Shown here: positions 5,670 to 13,810 of the stretch, one piece after another
Layout: every line of letters begins with the position of its first letter
Numbering within the stretch: the stretch's first letter is position 1
From: Syntrophales bacterium
GTDB lineage: Bacteria; Desulfobacterota; Syntrophia; Syntrophales; UBA5619
NCBI GenBank assembly: GCA_023229765.1
Contig: JALNYO010000051.1
Span: forward strand, 1-20,442
Direction of reading: 5' to 3'
DNA length: 20,442 nucleotides
Translations under genes and position numbers: made by a program
The notes under the pieces: generated by a model
What the model saw: only the letters and a program-made list of their open reading frames with translations
Database searches by the model: none
What the model was told of the DNA's origin: nothing

Positions 5670-6260
5670 CAAAGTTAGCCGACCGTCAGAACCTAGTTTT
5701 GTACCGTTGAAGCCGGGTAATGCCGGTGGAGGGAAGGGGTTGACAGGCAGGTGTATCGGGGAGGGGAAACAATGCAGGACACAGAGCCTATAAAAGCATT
5801 GTCAACGGAACTAAATCGGCTATCAGAGATTGCGGCAGGAGATTCAAAGGTTAAATTCACTTCATTAGCCCACCTATTGACCGAAGAATTTCTGAAGGAT
5901 TGTTATCGCGAGTTGAACCATCAGGCAGCAGCGGGAATAGACCGGGTGAATTATGCAACCTACGGAGAGGATCTGGAGGGAAACATAACAGACCTGGTAA
6001 AGCGGCTGCGGAAAAAGCGGTACAGGGCGAACGACATTCGCCGGGTATGGATACCGAAGCCGGATGGAAGGCAGCGGTTTTTAGAAATTCCTGTTCTGGA
6101 GGACAGGATTGTACAGAGAGGAGTGGCGAAGATACTGAGCGCCATTTATGAACAAGACTTTCTGGACGTATCCTATGGGTTCCGGGAGGGGAAAAGCGGG
6201 CACGATGCGCTTAAGACGCTTGAGTTGAGCATTATGAAAGACGGGGCGAAGTATCTGTTA
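5620..6260 (+). mobile_element. Group II intron fragment, truncated at the 3' end and possibly 5'
   Basis: GTGCACC at 5620 resembles the 5' end of bacterial group II introns (GTGCG-like). The bases that follow include TTAGCCGACCGTCAGAACC and a GTTGAAGCCGGG/CCGGTGG hairpin, of the kind seen in intron RNA ahead of the reverse-transcriptase ORF. Only about 150 nt separate 5620 from the ORF start, much less than the roughly 500 nt normally needed for domains I-III. Either the true 5' end is missing or an internal deletion occurred. The 3' end (rest of the ORF and domains V-VI) is absent. The end coordinate is approximate, set where reverse-transcriptase similarity stops. It cannot splice or move by itself. 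Confidence 0.6.
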
Positions 6261-6323
6261 ACGGAGAACACAAACATTGACTTACAGCGTCGGAAGAAAC
6301 TGAGCTACTCGACTCAAAAATAA
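5772..6323 (+). pseudogene. ltrA: Group II intron reverse transcriptase/maturase, N-terminal fragment
   Basis: The first 165 or so residues of an LtrA-type protein. Start ATG at 5772 follows GGGGAGGGGAAACA. Visible motifs are AAGIDRV, then RVWIPKPDGRQRFLEIPVLE with DRIVQ, then YGFREGKSGHDAL: the RT-0 to RT-2 blocks. Similarity ends after KDGAKYL, just where the RT-3 block (normally DIKGFFD) should begin. The rest reads NIDLQRRKKLSYSTQK and stops at 6321-6323. The catalytic YADD, maturase X and endonuclease domains are absent, so the protein is dead as an enzyme. The stop codon lies four bases before the ATG of the heme-sensor cyclase. Ribosomes finishing this fragment could therefore re-initiate on that gene, which lacks its own obvious ribosome binding site. 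Confidence 0.85.
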
Positions 6324-6327
6324 AACT

Positions 6328-8079
6328 ATGCGCTGGATGCTGAGTGTAAAACTGGTATTGGGCATCGCGGTCATCATGACCGCTACCATGGGCTCGGCCC
6401 TCCTCCTGCTGACCATCAATACCCGTAACCTGATGATGGAGGACTTCAGTCGCTCCGCTATCCACCTCAGTGATGTGGCCGATGCCGGTCTGGAAAATGC
6501 CATGATCTCCCGGAAACAGGAAGAGATCGCGAACATAATGCAGGCCATCGGTCGCCGCGAAGGAATTGAGGGCGGGGCCATCTTCGACGCACGGGGCGAG
6601 ATCAAATATTCCATCGACCCCGAAGAGGTGGGGCGCATCCTCACTGAGGACGATCCCACTTGCCGCCTGTGTCATGGCGCCACCCCCAAGGACCGGCCAC
6701 AAACGATCATCTTGCCATCCAAACAGGGCGTGCCCATGCTGAGGGTGGCCCGGCCCCTGTATAACCAGCCTCGCTGCCAGGGCTGCCACCGGGAACGGAA
6801 GTTGGGGATGCTGGTTATCGATTTCTCCCTGGCCGGCGCCGAACGGAAGACGATGGCCGTGATAAGCAAACAGCTCCGTTGTACATTGACGGTTGCGGTC
6901 ATCATCATCGCAGCGCTGATAGGCTTTGTGTATCTGATGGTCACCCGGCCGCTGGCGCACTTCGTCCGGATTATCCGGGCTATCAACGAGGGCGATCTGA
7001 ACCGGCGGGTGAACCTGAGCCGCAAAGACGAGATCGGAGAGCTGGCCGCGTCTTTTGACGGCATGGTGCAGCGGATCAACGCCCACACCCGGGAACTTGA
7101 GGCGCTCAACGACATGGCGACCACGGTGGGCAAATCCCTCGATTTGCAGGAAATCCTGCCGCAGGTGGTTGAAAAGGTGTGTCGGCTAAGCGGAACAGAG
7201 GGCGCGGCCATTCACTTGCCGGATGAGCGGACAGGCGAGTTGGTTCTGGCCGCTTCCCACGGCATTCCCCCCCCGATACTGGAGAGACTGGTCCCTTTGA
7301 AGCCAGGCCAGAGTGTTGCCGACTGGTTCGCCGAGACAGGGAAACCGTTCCTCGAAGTGGAGAACACGGCAACTGATCCTCGCGCTGAGGCCGGATTAGG
7401 GGGATGGAGGTCGCTGGTCGTCGTGCCGCTGCGATTCGCCGGCAAAATGGTTGGCGCCTTGGGTACGGGAAACGTCACGCAGCGCCGTTTCACGCCCGGG
7501 GAGGTGGCGTTGTTCCAAGCCATCGGCAACCAGTTGGGGGTGGCTATCGAAAACGCCCGGCTCCACGCGGAAATGCAGCGCCTCTCCCAAACAGATCCGC
7601 TGACGGGTCTCTTTAATCGGCGCGGGTTGGATGAGCGGATGCAGATCGAGATACTACGGGCAAAGCGCTACCGGCATCCCCTGTCGGTGGTTATGATCGA
7701 CATTGATCACTTCAAAAACTATAATGACGCGCACAGCCATCTTGAAGGCGATGTAATCCTGAAGCAAGTCGCCGAACTTTTTCGAATCCACGTGCGTGAA
7801 ACCGATGTTGTCGCTCGCTTCGGCGGTGAGGAGTTTTTGATACTTCTGACGGAGACCGCGAAGGCCGAGGCCCTGGAAGTCGCAGAAAAAATCCGTGCCG
7901 CGGTTTCGGTGCGGCCCTTCCTGCATGCCGGGACCCAGCCCGAAGGCAAACTGACAATCAGCCTGGGGGTAGCGACTTCTTCTGCGGATTTGTCTGAGGC
8001 GCAAGAATTGATAGACAAGGCCGACCATGCCCTCTATGGCGCCAAAAACGCCGGGCGCAATCGAGTGCGGGAAGCGTGA
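6328..8079 (+). CDS. Membrane diguanylate cyclase with di-heme-c periplasmic sensor, HAMP, GAF and GGDEF
   Basis: Predicted to make cyclic di-GMP from two GTP in response to a periplasmic redox or gas signal. Order in 583 residues: helix 1 (about 6-30), periplasmic sensor with two c-type heme sites CRLCH (112-116) and CQGCH (150-154), helix 2 (about 186-206), HAMP (203-255), GAF (about 268-411), GGDEF (about 420-583). The active-site signature is GGEEF (499-503). The metal-binding Asp458 in MIDIDHFK is intact, and RETD (490-493), five residues upstream, is the inhibitory c-di-GMP I-site. So this cyclase looks active and feedback-inhibited. ATG 6328 is used; no ribosome binding site is close, and the truncated reverse transcriptase ends four bases before it. 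The next cyclase starts 35 bases after its stop, so an operon is likely. The ligand is unknown. Confidence 0.9.
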   Translation: MRWMLSVKLVLGIAVIMTATMGSALLLLTINTRNLMMEDFSRSAIHLSDVADAGLENAMISRKQEEIANIMQAIGRREGIEGGAIFDARGEIKYSIDPEEVGRILTEDDPTCRLCHGATPKDRPQTIILPSKQGVPMLRVARPLYNQPRCQGCHRERKLGMLVIDFSLAGAERKTMAVISKQLRCTLTVAVIIIAALIGFVYLMVTRPLAHFVRIIRAINEGDLNRRVNLSRKDEIGELAASFDGMVQRINAHTRELEALNDMATTVGKSLDLQEILPQVVEKVCRLSGTEGAAIHLPDERTGELVLAASHGIPPPILERLVPLKPGQSVADWFAETGKPFLEVENTATDPRAEAGLGGWRSLVVVPLRFAGKMVGALGTGNVTQRRFTPGEVALFQAIGNQLGVAIENARLHAEMQRLSQTDPLTGLFNRRGLDERMQIEILRAKRYRHPLSVVMIDIDHFKNYNDAHSHLEGDVILKQVAELFRIHVRETDVVARFGGEEFLILLTETAKAEALEVAEKIRAAVSVRPFLHAGTQPEGKLTISLGVATSSADLSEAQELIDKADHALYGAKNAGRNRVREA

Positions 8080-8114
8080 CGTTGGATGTTGATCTAAAAA
8101 AAGGAGGGCTGAAA

Positions 8115-9767
8115 ATGATGCTTTCTTTTAAAAACAGACAAGATATATTCCGCATCACCGCCTGGATGATAATCCTCGGCGGCTTGCTGCTTACGGCCAC
8201 AGCTTTCGCGGTAGTCCGCAACTGGGATCGTCAAAGGCTGCGGGCAAACTTTGAACATGCGGCAGAAAACCGCTCTGCTGCTGTAAAAAGAGAAATTGCG
8301 TCTGACATAGAAGTACTTTTATCCGTCAGGGCTTTTTACCTGCATGCAAAAGTTGTTACCAGATCAGAATTCCACACCTTTACAGAATCGGTCATGTCGC
8401 AACAGACTGGCATTCAAGCTTTTGTATGGCTACCGCGGGTACCTTATTCTCAGCGCGAAAAATACGAAAAAGCAGCCAGGAGGGATGGTTTCAAAGATTT
8501 CCAGATTACCGAACCGTCAACCCAGGGTAAGATGGCAAAGGCCGGCAAGAGGGATGAATACTTTCCCGTTTATTTTGTTGAACCCTATAAGGGTAATGAA
8601 TTTATTTTAGGGTATGACCTGACTTCTGACCCTTTACGCAAGGAAGCATTGGATCGATCATACGACACGGGAGGGATAGCGGCCACCGCCCGGATAACAC
8701 TGGTACGGGACAAGAAGGAACAAGCCGGTTTTTTGGTTGTTGCCCCGGTATATCAGCAGGATATGCCGGCCGCTGCGCCTCAAGCCCGGAAAGACAATAT
8801 TCGGGGCTTTGCACTGGGCGCCTTTCGGGTTGGTGATGTTGTCGAGCGGGCCTTGACGTACCTGGACCCGGAGGGCATCGATGTTTATCTCTATGATAAC
8901 TCCGCACAGGGTAAAGAGCGTTTTCTTTATTTTCACCCGGCGCGCACAGGGCAAACGACAGACTTATTGCGCAATGAAAAAGCAGTGCCCGATGGCAGCC
9001 TCAAAATCGCCAGAACACTCAAGGTCGCGGATCGCGAATGGCAGGTTCTGTGCGTGGCAACGCCCGCTTACGTTGCCCGCGGAATGACGTGGCAGCCCTG
9101 GGGGGTATTGTTGGCCGGACTGCTTTTGTCTGGGTTACTATCCGGTTTTTTGCCTGTGGTGGCCAGGCGCGCTGAAAAAATAGCCAACAGCAATAAACTG
9201 CTCCAGCAGGAAATCACCGTGCGCAAATCGGTGGAGGAGGCGCTACAGAAGAGCGAAAATAGATACCGTGAGCTCAGTATTGTCGATGGCCTCACCCAGC
9301 TCTACAATTCCCGGCATTTTTACTTTCAGCTTAAAATCGAATTAGACCGGTCGAACCGCTATGGGCAGCCTTTGACCCTGCTGCTTCTTGATCTCGACAA
9401 TTTCAAACACTTCAACGACGCTTACGGCCATGTCGCGGGAGACCAGGTCTTGATGCGACTTGGCCAGGTGGTGAAACGATGCCTGCGCGAGACGGATTTC
9501 GCTTATCGTTATGGCGGCGAAGAATTCACCATCCTCCTGCCCATGACAACAAGCGCGGATGGCGCCGTAACAGCGGAAAGGATCCGGACGGAGTTCAAGA
9601 AGGAGACTTTTTCCCCGGCGCCGGGTCAGGACGTTCATAAGACGGTGAGCATCGGTCTTGCGCAGTACAGGACAGCGGAAGAGATGAAGGCCTTCGTTCA
9701 CCGGGTTGACCAGCTCATGTATCAGGCGAAGAAGGAGGGGAGAGACAGGTTTTGCTCTGAATCATAG
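8115..9767 (+). CDS. Membrane diguanylate cyclase with CHASE-like periplasmic sensor
   Basis: Second predicted c-di-GMP synthase of the cluster, 550 residues. I chose ATG 8115 because AAGGAGGGCTGAAA precedes it; an in-frame GTG at 8076 overlapping the previous stop is less likely. Helix 1 at about 13-33 precedes a roughly 250-residue extracytoplasmic region. Its FVWLPRV, RDGFKDFQI and YFPVYFVEP segments are typical of CHASE domains, which sense small molecules. Helix 2 (about 329-350) leads to a coiled coil and a GGDEF domain. GGEEF is at 467-471, the metal-binding Asp of LLDLDNFK is intact, and RETD (458-461) forms an I-site. There is no EAL domain. It probably shares a transcript with the upstream heme-sensor cyclase. 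The ligand cannot be told from the sequence. Confidence 0.9.
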   Translation: MMLSFKNRQDIFRITAWMIILGGLLLTATAFAVVRNWDRQRLRANFEHAAENRSAAVKREIASDIEVLLSVRAFYLHAKVVTRSEFHTFTESVMSQQTGIQAFVWLPRVPYSQREKYEKAARRDGFKDFQITEPSTQGKMAKAGKRDEYFPVYFVEPYKGNEFILGYDLTSDPLRKEALDRSYDTGGIAATARITLVRDKKEQAGFLVVAPVYQQDMPAAAPQARKDNIRGFALGAFRVGDVVERALTYLDPEGIDVYLYDNSAQGKERFLYFHPARTGQTTDLLRNEKAVPDGSLKIARTLKVADREWQVLCVATPAYVARGMTWQPWGVLLAGLLLSGLLSGFLPVVARRAEKIANSNKLLQQEITVRKSVEEALQKSENRYRELSIVDGLTQLYNSRHFYFQLKIELDRSNRYGQPLTLLLLDLDNFKHFNDAYGHVAGDQVLMRLGQVVKRCLRETDFAYRYGGEEFTILLPMTTSADGAVTAERIRTEFKKETFSPAPGQDVHKTVSIGLAQYRTAEEMKAFVHRVDQLMYQAKKEGRDRFCSES

Positions 9768-9794
9768 CATCAAGAACAATTCAACTCGTAATCA

Positions 9795-9823
9795 TTGCCC
9801 TAAAAGGATATTTATTTTATGAT
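9795..9823 (+). promoter_or_regulatory. Promoter-like element for the PAS-GGDEF-EAL gene
   Basis: TTGCCC (9795-9800), 17 bases, TATGAT (9818-9823), ending 63 bases upstream of the start codon at 9887. The -10 matches five of six consensus positions and the -35 four of six. It would give the third c-di-GMP gene its own transcript. Downstream, CACCC (9850-9854) and GGGTG (9860-9864) can pair just before the GGGGAG ribosome binding site (9871-9876) and might tune translation. Confidence 0.4.
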
Positions 9824-9886
9824 GTTTAAGAGTAGAGGATAAAAGCCGACACCCATCGGGGGTGGCTAATGGGGAGACATTGAATC

Positions 9887-12800
9887 ATGAAAACCCAGAC
9901 GCAACCATTATTAATTGTACAATTCCGCATGCTTCGCATTCTTATGATTTCCCTTTTATGTGCAGGATTTGCTTTTCAATCCCCCCTATCCCCGGCTTTT
10001 GCTGAAAAAAGCCCTGATGAAATTGTTGCCGGGGTCCATAGAAACTATCCCCCCCAATATTCCATTGACGAGAAGACAGGCAAACCTGAGGGTTTTGCTA
10101 TCGACACCATGGATGAAATCGCCAAAGGAGCAGGACTGAAAGTCCGCTATATCCTATTCGATGAATGGCCTCCGATCGAACGAGCCCTGAAAGAGGGGCG
10201 CATAGACGTCATACCCAATATCGGCGTTGTCGAAGCGAGAAAAACGGGTATGGATTTCACGAGCCCGCTTGAGACGTACAATATCAGTATTTTCGTCCGC
10301 AGCACAACAACGGATATACAAGGCATCGATGACTTGCAGGGACGAAAAGTCGCCGTGGTTACCTACAATATAGGGCTTTCTCTTATTCAGGAATACGGGA
10401 AAGCAAAACCGGTAATTTCCCAATCTCTTGACGAAGCGTTATTGTCGCTGCTCTCGGGAAATACAGATGCCTTGGTCTATCCTGAACCGCCGGTTCTTCT
10501 TGTCGTGCGCAAAAGCCAGATTGAGGAGCGTATCAAAACGGTCGGGAATCCTCTGATTGAAGTCAAACGCGCCATCGCCGTAGGGAAAGGGAAAACGGAA
10601 CTGCTCAATAAACTTGATAAAGAGGTCAACGCGTTTGTTGCCACCCCCGCGTACGCGAAAATTTACGCCCGCTGGTACGGCACTCCTGAACCATACTGGG
10701 ATGCCCGCCGCGTGTTGATCCTGGCGGGGGTTGTTCTTGCCCTGGTCATCGTTATACTTGCGGTATGGCGTTATCTTTCCCTGATGCGCCTGAACAGGGA
10801 TTTGAAATATTCTCTTGAGGAGCAAAAAAAAGCTGAGAAGGCGCTGAGCAATAGTAAAGGCCTCCTGCACACGCTGGTGCAGACTATCCCCGACCTGATC
10901 TGGCTGAAGGACAAAGATGGCGTCTATCTCTCCTGCAATTCCATGTTCGAACGTTTTTTCGGCGCCGGGGAAGCTGACATCGTCGGGAAAACCGATTACG
11001 ACTTTGTAGACCGGGAACTTGCCGATTCCTTCCGCGAGCATGATCGTAAGGCCATGGCGGCGGGGAGGCCCACTAGCAACGAAGAATGGCTCACCTTCGC
11101 AGACGATGGCCATCGTGCCCTTACGGATACCATCAAGACGCCAATGTACGATGCCGGAGGAACGCTCCTCGGCGTGCTGGGTATCGGGCGCGACATCACC
11201 GAGCGCAAACGGGCGGAGGAGGAGCTGCGCGAGAACCAGGCGCGGCTCGACCTGGCGCTACGGTCAGCCGGCATGGGTGTGTGGCGCTTTGATATCATCG
11301 AGAACAAACGCTATTTTGACGACCAGGTCTGTCATTTTCTGGGCATCAACCCCGCGACGTTCACCGGGGCCGCAGAGGAGTTCTATGGGGCGGTACATCC
11401 TGACGATCGGGAGACGATCAAAGCGGCGCTGGCCCGGACTATAGAGCAGGATGTGCTGTACGAACCGGAGTACCGCGCGGTCTGGCCGGACGGGAGCGTC
11501 CATTATATCACTGCCCGTGGCAGGTTGATTCGCGATGATAAGGGTCTGCCGCTTAGGATCAATGGCGTCGTCTGGGACGTCGCCGACCGCAAGCGGGCGG
11601 AGGAAAAGTTGCGACTGAGCGAAGAGCGGTTCAGGCGTATTTTTGATGAAGGACCTTTCGGGCTGGTTTTAGCAAATCCGGACTATACAATTGTCACGGC
11701 GAATAAAGCGTTCTGCGGGTTGTTGGGGTATAGCGAACAGGATCTTACCGGTCAAAATCTCATAAATCTCACCTGCGAAGAAGACAGAGAGGAGAGCCGA
11801 GAAATTTCAAGACAATTATTTGCAGGCGGCATCCCCGTGTCTCGCTCGGAAAAGCGGTATGTCAGAAAGGATGGCGGAATTGTGTGGGCTAAGCTTACCA
11901 TCTCTCCCATCCATGGAAATGAAGGTCACGTACTCTACACTCTCGCTATCATTGAGGACCTCACGGAAATCAGGAAGTCGGCAGACAAGATTCACCGGCT
12001 GGCTTATTATGACAGCCTGACCGGGTTGCCGAACCGCGTATTTTTAAAAGATTTGCTTAAAGGATCAATTAACCATGCCCAGCGCCGTAAAGAGCTATTT
12101 GCCCTGATTTACATCGGATTGGATAATTTTCAGCGGATTAACGATACGCTCGGACATATAAGCGGAGATCTCCTTTTGAAGGCCGTTGCCGACAGGCTTA
12201 CCAACTCTTTGCGAAAAAGCGACTACGTGGCCAGATCAGATGGAAGTGAAACAGTGAATGTTGTATCTCGGATGGGTGGAGACGAGTTTATCGTATTGGC
12301 GCATGATCTCAACCAGCCTCAGGACGCCGCAAGAACGTCCCGTCGCTTACTCGAGGAAATATCCGCCCCCTATGACCTGAGCGGTCGCGAGGTATTTATA
12401 ACCGTCAGTATCGGCATTTCCTTGTATCCTGATGATGGAACGGATATTGACGACCTCCTGAAAAACGCCGAAAAGGCCATGAGACACACAAAGAGCGAAG
12501 GGAAAAACAACTATCACTTTTACTCAGCATCGATGCATTCCTCAGTTCTGGAACTCCTGACGCTGGAAAGCGACCTGCACAAGGCCCTGGAGCGGGGCGA
12601 ACTAGTGCTCTACTACCAGCCGAAGGTGGATGCGGCAACGCGAATGGTTAAAGGAATGGAGGCGCTGATCCGCTGGAAGCATCCCGATCGGGGATTGATT
12701 CCGCCCCTGCAGTTTATTCCCCTGGCCGAAGCAAGCGGCCTCATCATCCCTATCGGAGAGTTTGTCATACGTACCGTCTGCGGGCAAATTAAAACATGGC

Positions 12801-13324
12801 AGGAAGCCGGTTGCCAACGGATAAACATTGCCCTGAATTTGTCGAGCCGCCAGTTTGATCAACCGAACTTGATAGAAATAGTTAAGGAGGCATTACAGGG
12901 CACCCTGATTTCTCCGCAGTGCCTGGAGTTGGAAATAACGGAAAGCGTCATTATGCGGAACCCGGAGAAGGCTATTCGGACCCTGACTGAACTAAAAGCG
13001 CTGGGGATACAGATTGCGATTGATGATTTCGGCACGGGATATTCATCCTTGAGCTATTTGAAGCGGCTGCCGCTGGATTTTTTGAAGATAGATCAGTCCT
13101 TTGTCCAGAACTTGGCGTCCGACCCCAGCGATCAGGCAATCATCAGGGCGATTATCGCTATGGCTCACAGCCTGAATCTGAAGACCATTGCCGAAGGTGT
13201 GGAGACGGAGGAGCAGTTGTCCTTTCTGCAGGAACATGGATGCGACGAAATCCAGGGCTACTTGTTCAGCCGGCCTTTGCCGGCAGAGGAGATCCCGGGG
13301 ATCTTAAGGAAGCCCCGGCTCTAA
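9887..13324 (+). CDS. Sensor with periplasmic solute-binding domain, three PAS, degenerate GGDEF and intact EAL
   Basis: Predicted c-di-GMP turnover protein, 1145 residues. Order: signal peptide or anchor (about 14-39), bacterial extracellular solute-binding family 3 domain (about 45-268), membrane helix (276-296), PAS domains at about 325-440, 455-570 and 575-695, GGDEF (about 700-880), EAL (about 890-1140). The EAL domain has EAL (925-927), NLSSRQF, ELEITES, DDFGTGYSSL, KID (1067-1069) and EGVE (1103-1106), the full catalytic set, so hydrolysis of c-di-GMP is likely. The GGDEF signature (797-801) is intact, but Gly744 in IGLDNF occupies the place of the first metal-binding Asp, so cyclase activity is doubtful and the domain may be regulatory. 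An insert precedes GGDEF (RSDGSETVNVVSR). GGGGAG lies 10 nt before the ATG. The bound solute is unknown. Confidence 0.92.
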   Translation: MKTQTQPLLIVQFRMLRILMISLLCAGFAFQSPLSPAFAEKSPDEIVAGVHRNYPPQYSIDEKTGKPEGFAIDTMDEIAKGAGLKVRYILFDEWPPIERALKEGRIDVIPNIGVVEARKTGMDFTSPLETYNISIFVRSTTTDIQGIDDLQGRKVAVVTYNIGLSLIQEYGKAKPVISQSLDEALLSLLSGNTDALVYPEPPVLLVVRKSQIEERIKTVGNPLIEVKRAIAVGKGKTELLNKLDKEVNAFVATPAYAKIYARWYGTPEPYWDARRVLILAGVVLALVIVILAVWRYLSLMRLNRDLKYSLEEQKKAEKALSNSKGLLHTLVQTIPDLIWLKDKDGVYLSCNSMFERFFGAGEADIVGKTDYDFVDRELADSFREHDRKAMAAGRPTSNEEWLTFADDGHRALTDTIKTPMYDAGGTLLGVLGIGRDITERKRAEEELRENQARLDLALRSAGMGVWRFDIIENKRYFDDQVCHFLGINPATFTGAAEEFYGAVHPDDRETIKAALARTIEQDVLYEPEYRAVWPDGSVHYITARGRLIRDDKGLPLRINGVVWDVADRKRAEEKLRLSEERFRRIFDEGPFGLVLANPDYTIVTANKAFCGLLGYSEQDLTGQNLINLTCEEDREESREISRQLFAGGIPVSRSEKRYVRKDGGIVWAKLTISPIHGNEGHVLYTLAIIEDLTEIRKSADKIHRLAYYDSLTGLPNRVFLKDLLKGSINHAQRRKELFALIYIGLDNFQRINDTLGHISGDLLLKAVADRLTNSLRKSDYVARSDGSETVNVVSRMGGDEFIVLAHDLNQPQDAARTSRRLLEEISAPYDLSGREVFITVSIGISLYPDDGTDIDDLLKNAEKAMRHTKSEGKNNYHFYSASMHSSVLELLTLESDLHKALERGELVLYYQPKVDAATRMVKGMEALIRWKHPDRGLIPPLQFIPLAEASGLIIPIGEFVIRTVCGQIKTWQEAGCQRINIALNLSSRQFDQPNLIEIVKEALQGTLISPQCLELEITESVIMRNPEKAIRTLTELKALGIQIAIDDFGTGYSSLSYLKRLPLDFLKIDQSFVQNLASDPSDQAIIRAIIAMAHSLNLKTIAEGVETEEQLSFLQEHGCDEIQGYLFSRPLPAEEIPGILRKPRL

Positions 13325-13369
13325 CATTGTCAGATCCGGAACTGGAAAACGTTGGCCGCCAATGGTCTT

Positions 13370-13400
13370 AAAAAAAATGCCAGGAATGAGCTTTTCATTC
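13370..13400 (-). terminator. Weak terminator after the arsR-type gene
   Basis: On the minus strand GAATGA, five bases, TCATTC forms a 6-bp stem overlapping the repressor stop codon. Six bases later there is a run of eight T (A run at 13370-13377 on the plus strand). The gap before the T run makes it imperfect. It lies in the 70-base space between the converging c-di-GMP and repressor genes, where a terminator is expected. Confidence 0.35.
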
Positions 13401-13745
13401 GCGGCAGCCGCAGATATAATTACGACGGATCCCGGCGCTCCTTTCCGTAAGCTCTTGAATCTGCGGATTGTTATCCAGCCAATGGCGCAGGTTGCCCAGA
13501 AGGCTCGCCGCATACGGGCTCCGGGTGCCGTCGGCCAGGAAGTAGTTCACCCAGAGGCCGTCTTTCTTGCGGCCTACGAGGCCCGCCTTCTCCAAGACTT
13601 TGAGATGCTTGGAGACCGTGGGCTGGGCGATCTCGAGCGCCGCCTGAATTTCGCAGACGCACATCTCCCGCTTCTGAAGCAGTTTCAGCAGCTTCACCCG
13701 ATTAGGATCGGAAAGCGCTTTCATGACCTTGATAAACTCTTCCAT
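13395..13745 (-). CDS. ArsR/SmtB-family metal- or metalloid-sensing repressor
   Basis: DNA-binding homodimeric repressor that releases DNA on binding metal or metalloid. It has 116 residues, the usual size. The winged helix-turn-helix is complete, with the recognition helix QPTVSKHLKVLEKAGLV at about 41-57. The pair Cys29-x-Cys31 in EMCVCEI sits where ArsR proteins bind As(III). A second pair, Cys112-x-Cys114 (ICGC), lies at the C-terminus and could complete a site. AGGAGAATTTC precedes the ATG. The gene lies 65 bases downstream of a membrane thioredoxin on the same strand. ArsR genes next to thioredoxin or permease genes are common in Desulfobacterota, so it may regulate that partner. No arsenate reductase or arsenite pump is nearby. 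The inducer is uncertain. Confidence 0.9.
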   Translation of the reverse strand: MEEFIKVMKALSDPNRVKLLKLLQKREMCVCEIQAALEIAQPTVSKHLKVLEKAGLVGRKKDGLWVNYFLADGTRSPYAASLLGNLRHWLDNNPQIQELTERSAGIRRNYICGCRE

Positions 13746-13810
13746 GAAATTCTCCTGTCAGATTACTTAAAATCAATATGTTTCCGATCACTAATACTGC
13801 CAGCGGGGGA

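Noticed and set aside
5566..5793. 75-codon plus-strand frame before the reverse transcriptase
   Set aside because: It runs through intron RNA sequence and a promoter-like element, with no ribosome binding site or family similarity.
9845..9886. c-di-GMP riboswitch in the leader of the PAS-GGDEF-EAL gene
   Set aside because: There is a small hairpin before the ribosome binding site, but the conserved GEMM core (such as GCAAA-type and GGGACGCAAAGCC-type segments) is not present.
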